From contig NC_080422.1 of NCBI RefSeq assembly GCF_029873635.1, positions 3,948,001-4,012,000 of the forward strand: DNA of 64,000 nucleotides, in the 5' to 3' direction. Shown here piece after piece: positions 23,155 to 35,135 of the stretch (position 1 is its first letter; the number at the start of each line of letters is the position of its first letter). A program made the translations under genes and the position numbers. This DNA comes from Malania oleifera. Taxonomy: Eukaryota > Streptophyta > Magnoliopsida > Santalales > Ximeniaceae. A model generated the notes under the pieces. That model was not told the origin of the DNA and made no database searches. It saw only the letters and a list, made by a program, of their open reading frames with translations.

Positions 23155-24135
23155 GAAAGACCCTTGGCTAGGGAATGTAGCTTTTTCCACTTATTTCCCT
23201 CGTCTCATTCATTTGAGTGCTGAGAAAAATAGTCATATCTTTCTTCGTTGGGGATCTTAGTCCTTTGGTTTCCCAGAATCTCCATTTTTGGAGACCTCTT
23301 AACAATAGAGAGATGGAGTTCGTCTTTTTTGTTGTCTTTATTGAATGGTTGTCACCTTTCATCGGAGAGGGAGGTTCATTCTTTGTCCTTGGATCAGTTG
23401 GGGGCGTATTCATGCAAATATTTTTTTGATTTCCTGATCTGTTCTAACTCTTCATTTCCTCTCTATCCTGTTATGTGGAAGGCAAAGGCTCCCTAAAAAA
23501 TTAAGGCTTTCACTTGGTTGGTTGTGCTTAATAAAATAATTACCAATAACTTACAGCAAATCAGAAGACCTTTGAAGGCTTTCTTTCTCCTAATGTATGT
23601 GTACTCTGTTTCAAGAACCCTGAGACAGCACCTCATCTTTTCACTGTGATTTTGCTAGGGGGATTTGGAACAAAATTTTAGGTATTGTAGGACTGTAGGA
23701 GAGAGTTGGGTATGCTCTGCATCAGTGGAAGATTTATTAGCCATTTCTTTTGCAGGTTTTGGTAGAAGGATTGGACAGCCTTATAGAGGTGCGGCATATG
23801 TGCAGTTTTATTTTGGGGTGGGGGGTGGGGAGGGGGTATGGATGGAGCCTAATGCACAGATTTTCTCTAGGAAAAATTAAATTGGGAGCTGGTCTGGGAT
23901 AAAATTCAGTATTTAGCATCACTGTGGTACGTTGGTTTTGATTTTTTCAGAGGGAATAGTTTCCAGGATATTCAAAGAGATAGGATGGAATGAGCTGGCT
24001 TGTTGATTTTTTTTCTCTTTTTTTAGTTTTTAGTTGTTTTTATGGCTTGATCCAGTTTTTCTTCAGGAGATATCACATTCTCCCTCTTGTAAATTCTTCT
24101 CCTATTAATGAAGTTTTCTTTTGCTATCAAAAAAA
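23155..24135 (+). mobile_element. Degenerate L1-type LINE 3' fragment (zf-RVT region)
   Basis: Broken frames match the C-terminal part of a plant LINE: WLGNVAFSTYFPRLIHLSAE (23165-23225), FPESPFLETS, then the zinc-binding zf-RVT region KIKAFTWLVVLNKIITNN and VCVLCFKNPETAPHLF (about 23500-23640, stops present). A 3' UTR with AATGAAG and an A-rich end (about 24128-24150) follow. It sits just downstream of the 3' end of the host gene at 24357. Confidence 0.7.
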
Positions 24136-24149
24136 GAAAAATAAGTGTG

Positions 24150-24240
24150 CATTTTCTCAGAAATAAACAATCAATTCCTCCTTTAAAATATTTTGCAAGA
24201 TATACACAACTTGATTATAGGCCAAAGGAGAACAGGGTTA
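24150..24240 (+). repeat. Paralogous segment matching 31375-31455
   Basis: CAATTCCTCCTTTAAAATAT with TTTTGCAAGATA..ATAGGCC matches AATTCCTCCTTTGAAAGATT at 31405 onward in the same orientation. It marks the right part of the same old duplication and an insertion-free version of the hAT site at 31455. Confidence 0.7.
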
Positions 24241-24356
24241 ATCATGAGTTCTTTTGGCCTTCAGGCTGGGCGTCACATAATCCTGGTTCTAAATCAGGCT
24301 TTTCACATGCACTGGGCACACATTCCAAGAATTCCAAGTCAATTAAAAAAAAATTT

Positions 24357-27026
24357 TTATTTTTCTGAATATTTATTGTTGTGACGTTTGATGTAATTCA
24401 ACAATACTATTCTATCATATGCTTCTGGGAAGGCCAAAACAAGAGCTTTTGTCATATACCATGTAACCATTACTAATATAAAAGTTTAAAAAGAACATTT
24501 GCAAATTTCTCAGCTGGTAAAATGCCATATGCAGCAGCTATGCCAAAAATACTTACAAATCACTAGAGCAATTGTCTTGAGCTGCCAGTTTTGAAGTAAT
24601 AACTCCAAGCCCGGATTCTTCAGAGATGAGATTTTTCCCCACTGATGTGAAGTTAATATAGAATTTCCCTGCCAGCACTTTTTAACAACATGGACAATTG
24701 CAAATTGCTGAAATTATTCTCAACAATAATGAGTACAAATTTTGATACTTGCTATTCCCTACCGGATTTCTCTCTTACAATGAATTTTGGAAACAAATGG
24801 TTCTTGAATTTTAAATACAAACACATGAAAAAAAAAAAATTAACTTTAAAAAAGGATGCTACAAAGAACAATATGTTCGCCAAAATAGTAGCATGAATCA
24901 CATGGATACAAATGAAGCCTTGATGAGCACCAAAAGTTCAGAGTTTGAACTTCATTGCGTCAAAACTGAGGGCCAAAAAAAATAAAAAACAACAAAAAAC
25001 AAAACATGAAATGCCAACAAAAACTGAAGTACATGAAATGGAGTTTTTATTTATAAGTACTTTATTTGATCATCATAAATTGCAAGATTTGAAGCTTGAA
25101 ACAGATTTGAGTTGAGAACCAACAGCACCATCCTTAACTTGTGATGAGCTATATGAATCCTTTTCTACCATTCCACTTTATCTACAGCATCCTCATGTTG
25201 TCAAATCCTTCCAATCTCAGTCTCAAAATTATTCTAGGTCTACCCCTCCACCTCCTACACTATCTAGGTTAGATTGAGAATATGCATTTGATAACCTGGA
25301 TCAAAGATTAATGTTTGCATAAGTCCTGTATTTTTGTAAAATAATTTTTCAAAATTGAGTGTAACTAGTTATACTTGTGCACAGTGACCTCAGTTGGACC
25401 TGTAATTTATGTCATCGCTCAGTTCAGTCATCAGTGTGACTTAATCAGAGTGGTGTCTTTTTTGCAACAGATAGGCCCAGGCACCTAGCGGCTAGCATGA
25501 ACATGCTAATTGAATTGACAGAATATATTGTTGAGCATATTTTCCATAGTAGAGCAGATATTTCAATTGCAGTACTTGCATAAATTATGCAGCACAGATT
25601 TTTACACCAATAACTTTATTATAAACAAGATAATTGATCACCATATGGAAAATGCACAACCTGGCTAAGAGGTTTATCAGCACCCAATAGACCCATTCTC
25701 TTGGATTTCAGGAGAGGGACAATAATTCCAAAGTCCAAAGCCAATGTCTTGGGAAAAAGAACCCAACTGAATGAGAAAAGCAATAAATCCAACTGGAAAC
25801 ACATTTTTTAGGCTGACTAATATTTTTTTGCTACAGTAACAATTTTTTTACCAGTGAAAACAATGAAGCAGAACTCAAGAACTGCCAACCATAAATAGCC
25901 AGGATAAGGCACTCACTGAATGGCGTTAAAGCTCAGAAGAGTAATTGAATTGAAGTAATTATCCATAGAGATGGCAAAGTTGGAAGTCAACTTTTGAGAA
26001 GTTGCCGTCACTTCTGCGATGTGACTATCACGCATTGGTCTTAATTCTGCTAGAGAGAACAGAGAAGAAACAGTTTTCAAGTTCATACTTAATATCTCCA
26101 TGTGAAGAGACTTTTTTCCCAAGGCCAAAACCATAAAATTAGGCCAAACAACTAAGAAAAAGTAAACATACACACGTAAATAAGGAGCAATTAAAGCATA
26201 AGAAATAAGCATTCATAATGCAACCTTCCTTTGCTGATTAAAAAAGAGTCCTTCCATTTCTGATGCATAAATATATGGGTTTCATTGCATCATAATAATC
26301 AGGTAATAGAAATATTTCTCATCCGCAACAAAGCAAGCCATATCCCCCCCCCCCCCCCCCTTCCCACTCTCCCCTCCCCAAAAAGTACATTACTTTAAAC
26401 ACAACAGTATTATTATCTTTAAGATTCAACAGTGTAATTTGGAGAGTCCACCAACTCACATTGGAAAAAAAAAATAAAGAAACATTGGCAGTCTAAAAAC
26501 AAGGGTATTACATACGTATCATATTTTTCTCCCCTCTTGGCAGCACAGATTATGGGAATCACTATGCAAGAACAATGGGTGCTGTATAATGCTAGGATAA
26601 GGAAGGACACCAAATTCCTTAACTTAAAATATGATTATGTGCTGCTTATTCAGAATTGTAATATTTAGAAACAAAATGGAGCCACCTTGAATTGGGATTT
26701 TCATAATATGTCTGCTGTAATTTTGAAATTGTTTTCCAATCAAGAACTCTTTGACTAGCTCATGCAATTAGCCTCCAGGCCAGAAGTAAACAGCACAACC
26801 TGGAATTTTTTGCCAATATTAATCACTAAACATTGGCCCCTTTGGAGTTCATGAAATTAGAGAATAATGGGAAACAAACAAGCAAGAACATTTGAGGAAA
26901 TTGGTCCATTCTCCATGCAACATATTTATCTGAAAACATTGATTAATAAATTCGTGCATTTTTTAAGAACAAACAAGTAGTTACCTTCACGATAAGATAC
27001 TGCATGAAGATGTGGACACTGAAGGT
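24357..27026 (-). CDS. Host gene, five 3' exons, family not recognised
   Basis: Five exons in transcript order: 26985-27026, 25917-26046, 25661-25766, 24557-24668 and 24357-24472 (stop TAA at 24357-24359). Every junction has AG/GT borders (donors GTAACT, GTGAGT, GTTGTG, GTAAGT; acceptors GGCAG, TAGCAG, TTCAG, GGCAG, TTAG), and the phases agree across all four introns. The joined frame is open for about 145 residues: LQCPHLHAVSYRE, ELRPMRDSHIAEVTATSQKL, WVLFPKTLALDFGIIVPLLK, GNSILTSHQWGKISSLKNPG, and a C-terminus LMVTWYMTKALVLAFPEAYD then RIVLLNYIKRHNNKYSEK. Two stretches are hydrophobic enough to be membrane segments. Upstream exons must exist beyond 27026 but I could not place them. The phase agreement argues for a real gene; it could still be an inactive copy. 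I assign no function. Confidence 0.5.
26344..26360 (+). repeat. Poly-C homopolymer (17 bp)
   Basis: An uninterrupted C run; its length is likely to vary between reads or individuals. Confidence 0.9.
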
Positions 27027-27176
27027 CTGCCAAAAAAATGCCAAAATATCAGTAAGGCTATTGCACATGGTACATTGCCAAGGTATTACAAATCAACAAT
27101 TTCATTGAAATTCATAATTGACTTTTGTCAATACAAATTGATGCTCACTTTTTTTGGTTGGAGGGAAGTTGGGAGA

Positions 27177-27188
<12 letters not shown>

Positions 27189-27210
<22 letters not shown>

Positions 27211-27217
27211 TAGGAGG

Positions 27218-27257
<40 letters not shown>
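27189..27257 (+). repeat. Compound (AT)n-(GA)n microsatellite
   Basis: A run of AT dinucleotides (27189-27211) is followed by GA dinucleotides (27223-27257). Open frames through it are simple-sequence artefacts. Confidence 0.95.
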
Positions 27258-27261
<4 letters not shown>

Positions 27262-27397
27262 AAAATAAATGAGGTCAGAGTGAAGAGAAAATAACAGCAA
27301 ACCAAACAAGACAAATACAAGAAATTCAAGCCCAATTTTTTCTCCTTTTTTCCCTTTACTTCCCTCCACTTTAAAGTGAACCAAGAAGAAAAGTAAA

Positions 27398-27562
27398 CTT
27401 CACGAGGTCAGGTGTTCAAACCCTCCCGGGCTCGTTTCCGCCCCTGGACTCCTGAATTTACCCTCCCTTTGGAGTTGTGGGGTCAACTTCAAGGGGCGCA
27501 GGATTAGTCACGTGAACCGTAAAACGGATGCGTGGATACCCAGTGCGTATTCCAAAAAAAAA
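27398..27562 (+). mobile_element. SINE with 15-bp target-site duplication
   Basis: A 165-bp insertion flanked by a perfect direct repeat AAGAAGAAAAGTAAA (27383-27397 and 27563-27577) and ending in an A-run. It carries an internal polymerase III B-box-like GGTGTTCAAACCC near 27411. There is no reading frame. Paralogous block A lacks it, so it inserted after the duplication. Being tRNA-derived is inferred from the B box; the A box is not clear. Confidence 0.85.
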
Positions 27563-28129
27563 AAGAAGAAAAGTAAATTTATTTTCTCCTCTCCTAATTA
27601 TTAGAGTAAACAAAACAAGAGAAATGAGTTTGTCATCTTTTCTGTCCTCATTAACAAACCAACCAACCAACCAGACAAGCTCTATCTAACAAAGCTAAGT
27701 GTAAGAATCTAATAAATTTGAACTCTATGTTTTTTAGGGCCTTTTTTCTTAGTAAATAATTCTATCAACTGAACCACAATGCAAAACAGGACCAAGCAGA
27801 ATATTCAAGAAATAAGCATACTTCAGCAAGTAACTATTCAAAGATTAGATCTTGAAATATCATTGTTGCATGTATGGAAATTGTATCAAAACACATGAAT
27901 AGCCAAAAACCACCGAGGCTTGGTATGTGATTTTTACCAAGATTTTTTTTTTCATTGGAATGATTCTTTACAAGATTAATACTAAGGATTTTTGCATGTA
28001 AGGGGGGGCCAAATGCAAATTAATCTCCCAATAGCTGTATAGTTGTCTGCCATTTTTAGAATAGTGATACAAATGCTCAAATTTTCTTGCATTATGCCTC
28101 CACTTGCAACATGTGGATGTCGTTGAGTA

Positions 28130-28515
28130 GGATGTTTGACAATTCTAGAGAAATTTGGGTTTATCCTCCTTTGGAGGTTTCTCTTTTCAATAGGATGTAA
28201 CTTTAGAGGGGAAGCTTCTTTGGAAGTGTGGACAGTGATTCGGTGTATTTGTTGGAGCAAACTGTTGGGGTTTTTAAAGGACAAAGAACTTCACCACATC
28301 TCGCATGGAATAGGATTACTTTTTCTTGCTTGCTTTGGCACTTGTCCTTCGGTGGTTTTCTAGGAGTTCATTTGGATGATATGCAGAGCAATTGGTGGGC
28401 CTTGTTGCACTAGTAGTTTCTATATCTTGCCTTTGTGATATCTTGTCCTCCCTGCTGATGTATTAATTATTTTTTTCCTTTTGTTTTCTTTTTTTAATAA
28501 GGTTCTTTGTTTATC
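28130..28515 (+). mobile_element. LINE 3' remnant
   Basis: LINE-like broken frame (GCKHCLFSIGCNF-type reading near 28180) and a 3' region ATATCTTGTCCTCCCTGCTG followed by T-rich sequence and AATAAGG. It resembles the tail at 23960-24135 and a weaker copy near 17780-17890. Confidence 0.45.
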
Positions 28516-30279
28516 CTAAAAATATCCCAAAGAATAATCAAATCAGATAAATACTCAAATTGAATTTTTTTTCTCAATGGCATACACTTTGATCAAGTTT
28601 CAGAAGCTTTTGGCCCAGCAGATAGGGAATAAGACTTGTGAAAAAAATAGATTGAGATAAGTTGTCGTGAGTAATAACAACATCACAAGGCTTGAAGCTC
28701 TCATTGAAGCTTAAATATGCATTGAACTTGTGCTTAATTCGGGAAAAGGGATGGATGGACAGGTCTCAAATTCAACGTCTCAAATTCAACCTTTCACATG
28801 GGGTACCCATTCCTTTGTGATGTCAACTTTTGCTCACATGCATACAAGATCATGATGATAACCTCACTTAAAATCAACAAATCAAAATGGAGAAAGAAAT
28901 TAAAATTAGAGTTGAATCAATTGATACAGAAAGCATCCAAAATGAAAAGCACAAATCATATAAGCAGTACGATATTACAATATCTTGTTTGGTGCACCAT
29001 GCACTTATCCACCTACTGTTAGTTTTCACAAACACGTAGCCCTTACCAATATCCTATGTCAATTCATCAAGGGTGGGGTTGGGATAAGCTCGACCCCAAC
29101 CCCAACCCCAATGGCCCTTATTAATCTATGAAGGATGAAATTCATTTCAAGTAGCTGAATATACGAATAGGATACAAATTAGCTGAAAATTTCAAGGGAA
29201 AAAAAACAAAATATAAACAGACACGAAGACATGCACAAAAGTATATTCCACCTGAGTTACAGCCCCCTAGCCCATCTAATATGGTAATATAACATGCTTA
29301 AAGTCAAGTACTCCTTGAAGAATATAGTGATACTAAACAGCTATTATGTAAGAAGAATGTGCAATTAGTGCATATGATTATTCCCTTGTCTGGTCCAGAT
29401 TTGCCCTCGCCAGAGTTACAGCTTGCCATCTAAACTAGTGATATAGCATGCTCAAAGTCATGGTACTCCCTGGACAGTATGTTGATACTGGACATAAGGA
29501 TGTATAACTAGTATGCAACCATTCCCTTACCTGGACTTGTCCCAACATATACATTGTGGCTATTTGGCACAACTTTGAAAGAAAGCAATTTTTACAATAC
29601 AGAATTATTCTTAAGTTAATCTTCAATAATTTAGTTGGTAAATTAGATTCATCAAGCTATTCAATTTTGAACCTAAAATCACTTTGGAGTTGATTGTCAA
29701 ATTTTTTTCAGAGCTGATTTAAGAGCAAGCATCACTTCCCAACTAAATTGTTGCATAATAACTTAGAACTAATTTCACATTCTAAAATCATTTTCATTTC
29801 AAATCTGTCCCAAATAAAGCCACCACCAATTACTAACAGTGTCTCCAACCAGAGACTGATTTATTTAACATTTATCATAAGCCTCAACACAAATACAAGG
29901 AATACTGAAGTTCATTTGTGTTGTCGCATTTCCTAGTGCCTCAATTAATGGTTCATATAAATTTACATTCTAAATGTTTCCATAATAATTTCATTAGTAG
30001 ACTTCTCCATCTTTCTCTTCCAGGACAATTTATGAAGTTAAAGATGCAAGACAATAATCACACATAAAAAGTTACTCCTCAAGATAGGTTGAAACATATT
30101 ATTATACCACCAGCTCATGCTGGCACTGAACATAAAACACTGTCAAGTGGGAGGGAAATAGAAGGAAAGAACAGGGCAAAGAACCAAAAAGGGGAAAGGA
30201 AAGCAAGACGAAAATCCTTTTTTTCTTCATTTTATAGAATTGAAACCACAACCTAATAGCTTAAGCTTTTAGGTAGCTA

Positions 30280-31140
30280 GCATGGACCAATTGACTAAGA
30301 GTATTCAAAAGGAGGTTCCATGGTGTATGTTGTTTGCAGATGATATTATATTAATTGATGAAACTAGGGATGGAGTAGAAGTTGAGTTACAATTATGGAG
30401 AGAAACTTTGGAATCTAGAGGCTTTAGGATAAGTAGAAATTAGACAGAATATATGAAATGTAATTTTAATAATGATAGGAAGAATATTGGAAACAAAGTT
30501 AAACTTGATGATGAAGAAATAAATAGCACTTGTATATTTCGATACCTTGGATCTATTATGTAAACTGAAGAAGAAATTGAAGATGGTGTAATGCATAGAG
30601 TTAAAGCAAGTTGGGTAAAATAGAGAAGTGCTTCAAGTGTACTCTATGATCGTAGAAAACCTAAAAATTGAAAGGGAAGTTTTATAGGACAGCTATAAGA
30701 CCAGTTATGCTATATGGATCGGAATGTTGAGCGACGAAGAAACATAATATCTAAAAAGTAAAAGTTGCCGAGCTGAGAATGCTTAGATGGATGAGTGGTA
30801 TAACATTCAAAGAAAATTAAGGAATGAACATATTCGTGGTAAGTTAGGTGTAGGTATAGCTTCTATAGAAGATAAGGGAGGGACGATTCAGATGATATGG
30901 ACACTTGCAACGTAGGCCACATAATGCACCAACGAGGAAGAGTGAGTTAATTACTATGGGGGGCAGTAGAAGGGGTAGGGGTAGACCTAAAATAACTTGG
31001 GAGGAGATAGTGAGTAAAGATTTAATATCCCTACATCTGTCAAAAGAAATGGTCCATAATCGCATAAATTGGCGAAAAACGATTCATATAACCGACCCCA
31101 CCTAGTGGGACTTAAGGCTTGGTTTTGTTGTTGTTATTGT
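30280..31140 (+). mobile_element. RTE-type LINE fragment (RT C-terminal half)
   Basis: The RT motif [20 protein letters not shown] is at 30330-30385 (F-A-D-D catalytic box). Then [53 protein letters not shown], and the C-terminal RKSELITMGGSRRGRGRPKI with NRINWRKTIHITDPT (to 31103). Several stops (for example TAG after ISRN, TAA after LGSIM) and frameshifts make it dead. The 3' end is GTTGTTGTTATTGTTG, the usual RTE short-repeat tail. It is truncated at its 5' end. Confidence 0.9.
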
Positions 31141-31374
31141 TGGGCTCTATTTATCATTTGTTTACCTCTCCAAATGCAATCAGGTTACACGTGTAGGGTG
31201 TTAAAGCTTGATATACATTGTTGGCACAACATAATATAGCTTAAGGTTATACACAAAGTGGTAAATTAACACCTTGAAAAATCAATCCCTACAGAAGAGG
31301 GAAGAAAACGCATAGAAAGAGACTTGCCCATAATTGAGTGAAAGTAAGTTTCTTTTATTTTCCTTCCTTCAACT

Positions 31375-31454
31375 AAAACACATGGGAAACAGTAAAGAAT
31401 TAATTCCTCCTTTGAAAGATTCTGCAAGATGCACATAATAAACTGCCTATAGGC
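31375..31454 (+). repeat. Paralogous segment matching 24150-24240
   Basis: It ends exactly where the hAT transposon begins (CTATAGGC then CAGTGTTG). In the other copy TATAGGCC continues into AAAGGAG, showing the sequence without the insertion. It corresponds to the 3' flank of the host gene in the left copy. Confidence 0.7.
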
Positions 31455-32079
31455 CAGTGTTGTAAAAGGCAATTTTGGCATAAAACGCCCTAAGGCGTAA
31501 GTGGAAATGCTCGCCTTTTACGCCTCAAATGTCAAGGCGTATGGGCTACTTGTTTAAAACATAAATTAAAAAAGAAAGAACCCAGAATGCATCTAAAACC
31601 CTTTCCTCCCTCTCTCCCACGAAGCTTCTTCTCTTCTGCTCTCTCGACAAAGCCTATGGCGAGTCTTCTCCTCGACAATAGCTTCTGCTCTCTCAACGAA
31701 GCCTCCAGTCTTCTCCTCTCTCGACGATTCCTCTCGACGAAACTTCTGCTCTCTCGACAATTCCTCTCTTGGCGAAGCTTCTTCTCCCTCTTCGACGACT
31801 CGATGACTGCCTTCAACGATTCATCCAAGCTTTTCGTCCATCTCCAACAACTCCACGATTGCTTTTGACGATTCCTTCAAGCTTCTCATCTCTGTCCGAC
31901 GGGTCGAGGGTCCCTTCCAAGCTTTGATCTGAGGTTTTTGTTTCAGATTTCAATTTTCAGTTTTTAGTTTTAAGTTCTTATTGCACCTACTAATTGTTCA
32001 TGTTCAATAAAGAAGTTGATGGATAAAATATCTTGTTCAGAAATACATAAAAGAAGTTGATGGATAAAAATATTTTTGA

Positions 32080-35000
32080 TGCAAATTTTGTGATCAAAGT
32101 TGTAGTGGAACTATCATAAGATTTAAACATCATTTGGCACACACAAGGAAGGGAATGAAACCTTGCCCAAAAGCCCCTCAAAACATGAGATGAATGCAAG
32201 ATTGCTCTTGAAAATTCCAAGAAGAGAAGGGCAAAAGAAATGGGCTTCTTGAAGAGATTGGGATGGATCCAGGAGGGAGGGGCTCAGAGTGCTATGTCTC
32301 CATTAGTTGGAGATATTGAGTAGCATAACAGTGGAATTGGCCTTAATCCTAGGGCTAGAGATTTCATGTAACGCCCCGAATCCGAAACTAGGGTCTGGAG
32401 TGTTATTTAAAAAAAAATAAATCTCTAATACCAAAATAATTACACAGCGGAAGACCTCAATATTCATATATTCATATACCAGAGTACTAAAAACCTTTTA
32501 TTACAAGAATATCTCAAATAACAAATTTAATACATCCTTGGAAATTCTAAGATAAACCACGAATAACAAATTTAATAATTAATCTAAACTACTATTTCTA
32601 ACCCCACCCACGCTTCTGCTATGCACTCTGATTACTGTCATACTCCACATGGCATCTGAAAAATATTTGATAATGATGGGGTGAGACACTTCTCGGTAAG
32701 TATAGAATAAATTATCATCAATGTGTGGCCAATAAGTTTAGTGTATACATAAAATAACCATTTGTTAATAAACAACAATAACTATTAATACTTTTATAGA
32801 CTATACTCACACATACACCATTATTTATAAGTGAGATCTCCTGAGAATTGGGGAGATTACAAGCCCATAACATGTAGCGCCCTTTTGCTCTGATACCTTA
32901 TATAACCTTGCCCATTTAACTTGGGCGTGACTACATCTAATACCTATCAGGGCACTCGCCTTACTCAACAAGCCCTCGGGTGGAGAGTTTACCTCGCTCC
33001 AATCACATGTAATGCCACAATATAAAATACATTTAATACTTTATTATAAATAACTTTCACATGCAAACTATAACTCACACCTATATAAATACTATAAACT
33101 GTAAGCTGTTAATACTTTTGCAACTATAAGCTGTGTACTGTAAATACTTTGCAACTATACTCTGTAAATTATAACCTTGGAATACTCTACTCTGTTATAC
33201 TCTATTAAATATGCTCTGTTTTCATACACTCTACTCTGTTATACTTTAGTCAAATCTACAAATATGAATATAAGAACTTACTCCCGAATAGATAAACGAC
33301 ATGCTTCCCCCCATGACAGGTTGTGCAGCCCGTAGACTGGATTTAACCCTGGCCGGCCTGTCACCAGGCTAAGTCAACTATACTCCATCTCTGCTAGTAC
33401 GACTGGCCTTCCCATGCTGGTCTAGACTCCAAGGGGAACTCTACACTTCACTAGCCCAATCGACTATTCAATACCAACACTCTCCTCGAGAAGTGTGGTT
33501 GCACTAACTCTTCATTACTGTAGCTACGGTACCGAGCGTGCTATGGTCCATCGGAGTTCTTAAACCATACATTGCAATTTAACAATAATAATACTCTACA
33601 CTATACTTTCTTTTCCACAGTTCCAAAAATAATATAATACCCACACCTTTCAGTATATCAATATAGCATACTATAAACTCACAACTTTAATTAAACAATA
33701 ATATTATTTCTCATGCCAAACGATTTAGGTGTTTCTCATAATTATATAAATTACTGGAAAACTGGTCGTTCTATTTTTCAATAAATGTTTTACCGAAAAC
33801 ACCGATCTAATTATCTCCACCATTTATTTAACTCAAGATATGTATTTAAAGGGAAAACGGAGATAACCAACCCTACTCACTTTAATTCTTTACAAACTAC
33901 GCATAATAAATCAAACCAATAATTTTAACTGGTCAAATCATTCAGCAAATCTACTACAATAATCCAAAAATCAAATACTTTAATTAAATCGATTCAACTT
34001 TAAAATAACAATTATTATAAAATCCCTAGACTCGCAAATACCAATTTAATTAACTCATAATCATAATAATAATCCAAAATCCAATTTTCATATACCAGAA
34101 TATTCAGAAAAACGTGTATATAATTCCTATAATCTCATAATACAATTTAATCAGTAAATTATAAAAATTCCTAACATAATTTATTCCCCTTACCTCACCC
34201 CAGGAGTGATGTCTACAAAGCCCTAATCACGAATCCACTCCAGTTAAAATGTTGGTGGCCAAGAATGGAACCCAAGGATATTTTTCATTCTTCAATCAGC
34301 CAAGAATTGGGGAAGAAATTGAGGAGAGAGAGAAAGAGAGAGAGAGAGCTTGAGGAGAGAGAGAGGCGAGAGAGTTGGGCGCAGGAATTGAAATTGGGGG
34401 GGGGGGGGGGGGTTCCTTTTGAAATCTCAAGCTTCAGGAGTTAAACTTATATATATATATATGTATACTTATATATATATATATATATATATGTGTATAC
34501 TTATATATCCATCATATTATTTATTTAGTTAATTTAATTTAATAATGTTTAATTAATTAATTAATTTTTTTTTTCGGGTTACTACATTTCATTTTCACAG
34601 ACCAAACAATCCACTCTAAACTCAAAATGGAAAAAGGAAGAAAGAAATGAAGTGTGTAGGAAAGTTGGTCGTTGTGTGGTCAACAATGCTCTACCATTTA
34701 ATTTGATGGATGACGTATATTGGCGTGTTATGGTGGATGGTATTGCTAATTACGGGCAAGGTTTCAAACTTCCATCTATGCAAGAGATGAGGACGTGGAT
34801 CCTTAAAGATGAAGTGAAAGACATCGATGGCATGTTGAAAGACCACAAAAAAGCTTGGAAGGAATATGGATGTTCTATCATGGTTGATGGATGGACTGAT
34901 GGGTGTTTAAGGGTCTTGATTAATTTCCTTGTGAATAGTTCTGCTGGTACATGGTTTTTTAAATCCATTGATACTTCTGATTCTATAAAAATGGTAATTT

Positions 35001-35133
35001 GATGTTTAAAGTAAATGGATGAGGTGGTTGAGGAAGTTGGTGAGGAGAATGTTGTGCAGGTGATAACTAATAATGCGAAGAACGTGATAAATGGTGGAAA
35101 AAACCTTGTGGAAAAGAGGGAGAAGCTCTATTG
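32080..35133 (+). pseudogene. hAT transposase (BED and DUF659 parts), interrupted
   Basis: The BED-type zinc finger region reads IRFKHHLAHTRKGMKPCPKA (32120-32190), a one-base frameshift, then DECK-type sequence and KEMGFLKRLGWIQEGGAQSA (to 32300). After the solo LTR (resuming at 34592) it reads VCRKVGRCVVNNALPFNLMD, VMVDGIANYGQGFKLPSMQE, MVDGWTDGCLRVLINFLVNS and STGTWFFKS-like DUF659 sequence, VQVITNNAKNVINGGKNLVE, and stops at KREKLYW. The missing part would include the hAT dimerisation domain. Transposases of this family cut and paste DNA and make 8-bp duplications. Dead copy. Confidence 0.85.
32367..34586 (-). mobile_element. Solo LTR S4 (2220 bp)
   Basis: On the minus strand it runs TGTAGTAACCCG...CGGGGCGTTACA, with perfect TTTCA duplications at 32362-32366 and 34587-34591. 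It lies inside the hAT transposase gene. It has a conserved GGTAAG (cttacc 34189-34194), an AT microsatellite and a 17-bp poly-G run (34396-34412). It lacks a clear CGTCGACGA array. Confidence 0.94.
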
Positions 35134-35135
35134 GA

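Larger units (their letters stand above)
26530..30060 (+). repeat. Duplicated block B (paralogous to 16.54-20.60 kb)
   Basis: Collinear with block A in direct orientation (see that entry). It contains a SINE (27398-27562), a LINE tail (28130-28515) and a small internal repeat of its own (29250-29330 versus 29400-29480, both with AGAGTTACAGC / GAGTTACAGCC and GTAATATA/GTGATATAGCATGCT). It lies in upstream or intron space of the host gene whose exon at 26985-27026 falls at the block's left part. Confidence 0.85.
31455..35133 (+). mobile_element. hAT DNA transposon, right end missing
   Basis: It starts CAGTGTTGTAAAAGGC, a typical hAT terminus, and carries a GC-rich low-complexity leader (31587-31870) and a hAT transposase on the plus strand. 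Solo LTR S4 (32367-34586) splits the transposase. At about 35133 the transposase gives way abruptly to gypsy RNase H, so its 3' half and right terminal repeat are lost. Confidence 0.85.

Noticed and set aside
24165..24340. A minus-strand stretch reading ECVPSACEKPDLEPGLCDAQ as a possible last exon of the host gene
   Set aside because: No acceptor gives a phase compatible with the preceding exon, whereas the exon at 24357-24472 fits and supplies a stop. Treated as 3' flank.
31532..31868. Overlapping ORFs on both strands rich in Ser/Leu/Arg/Glu
   Set aside because: Low-complexity TCTCGACGA-rich leader of the hAT element; both strands open because of composition.
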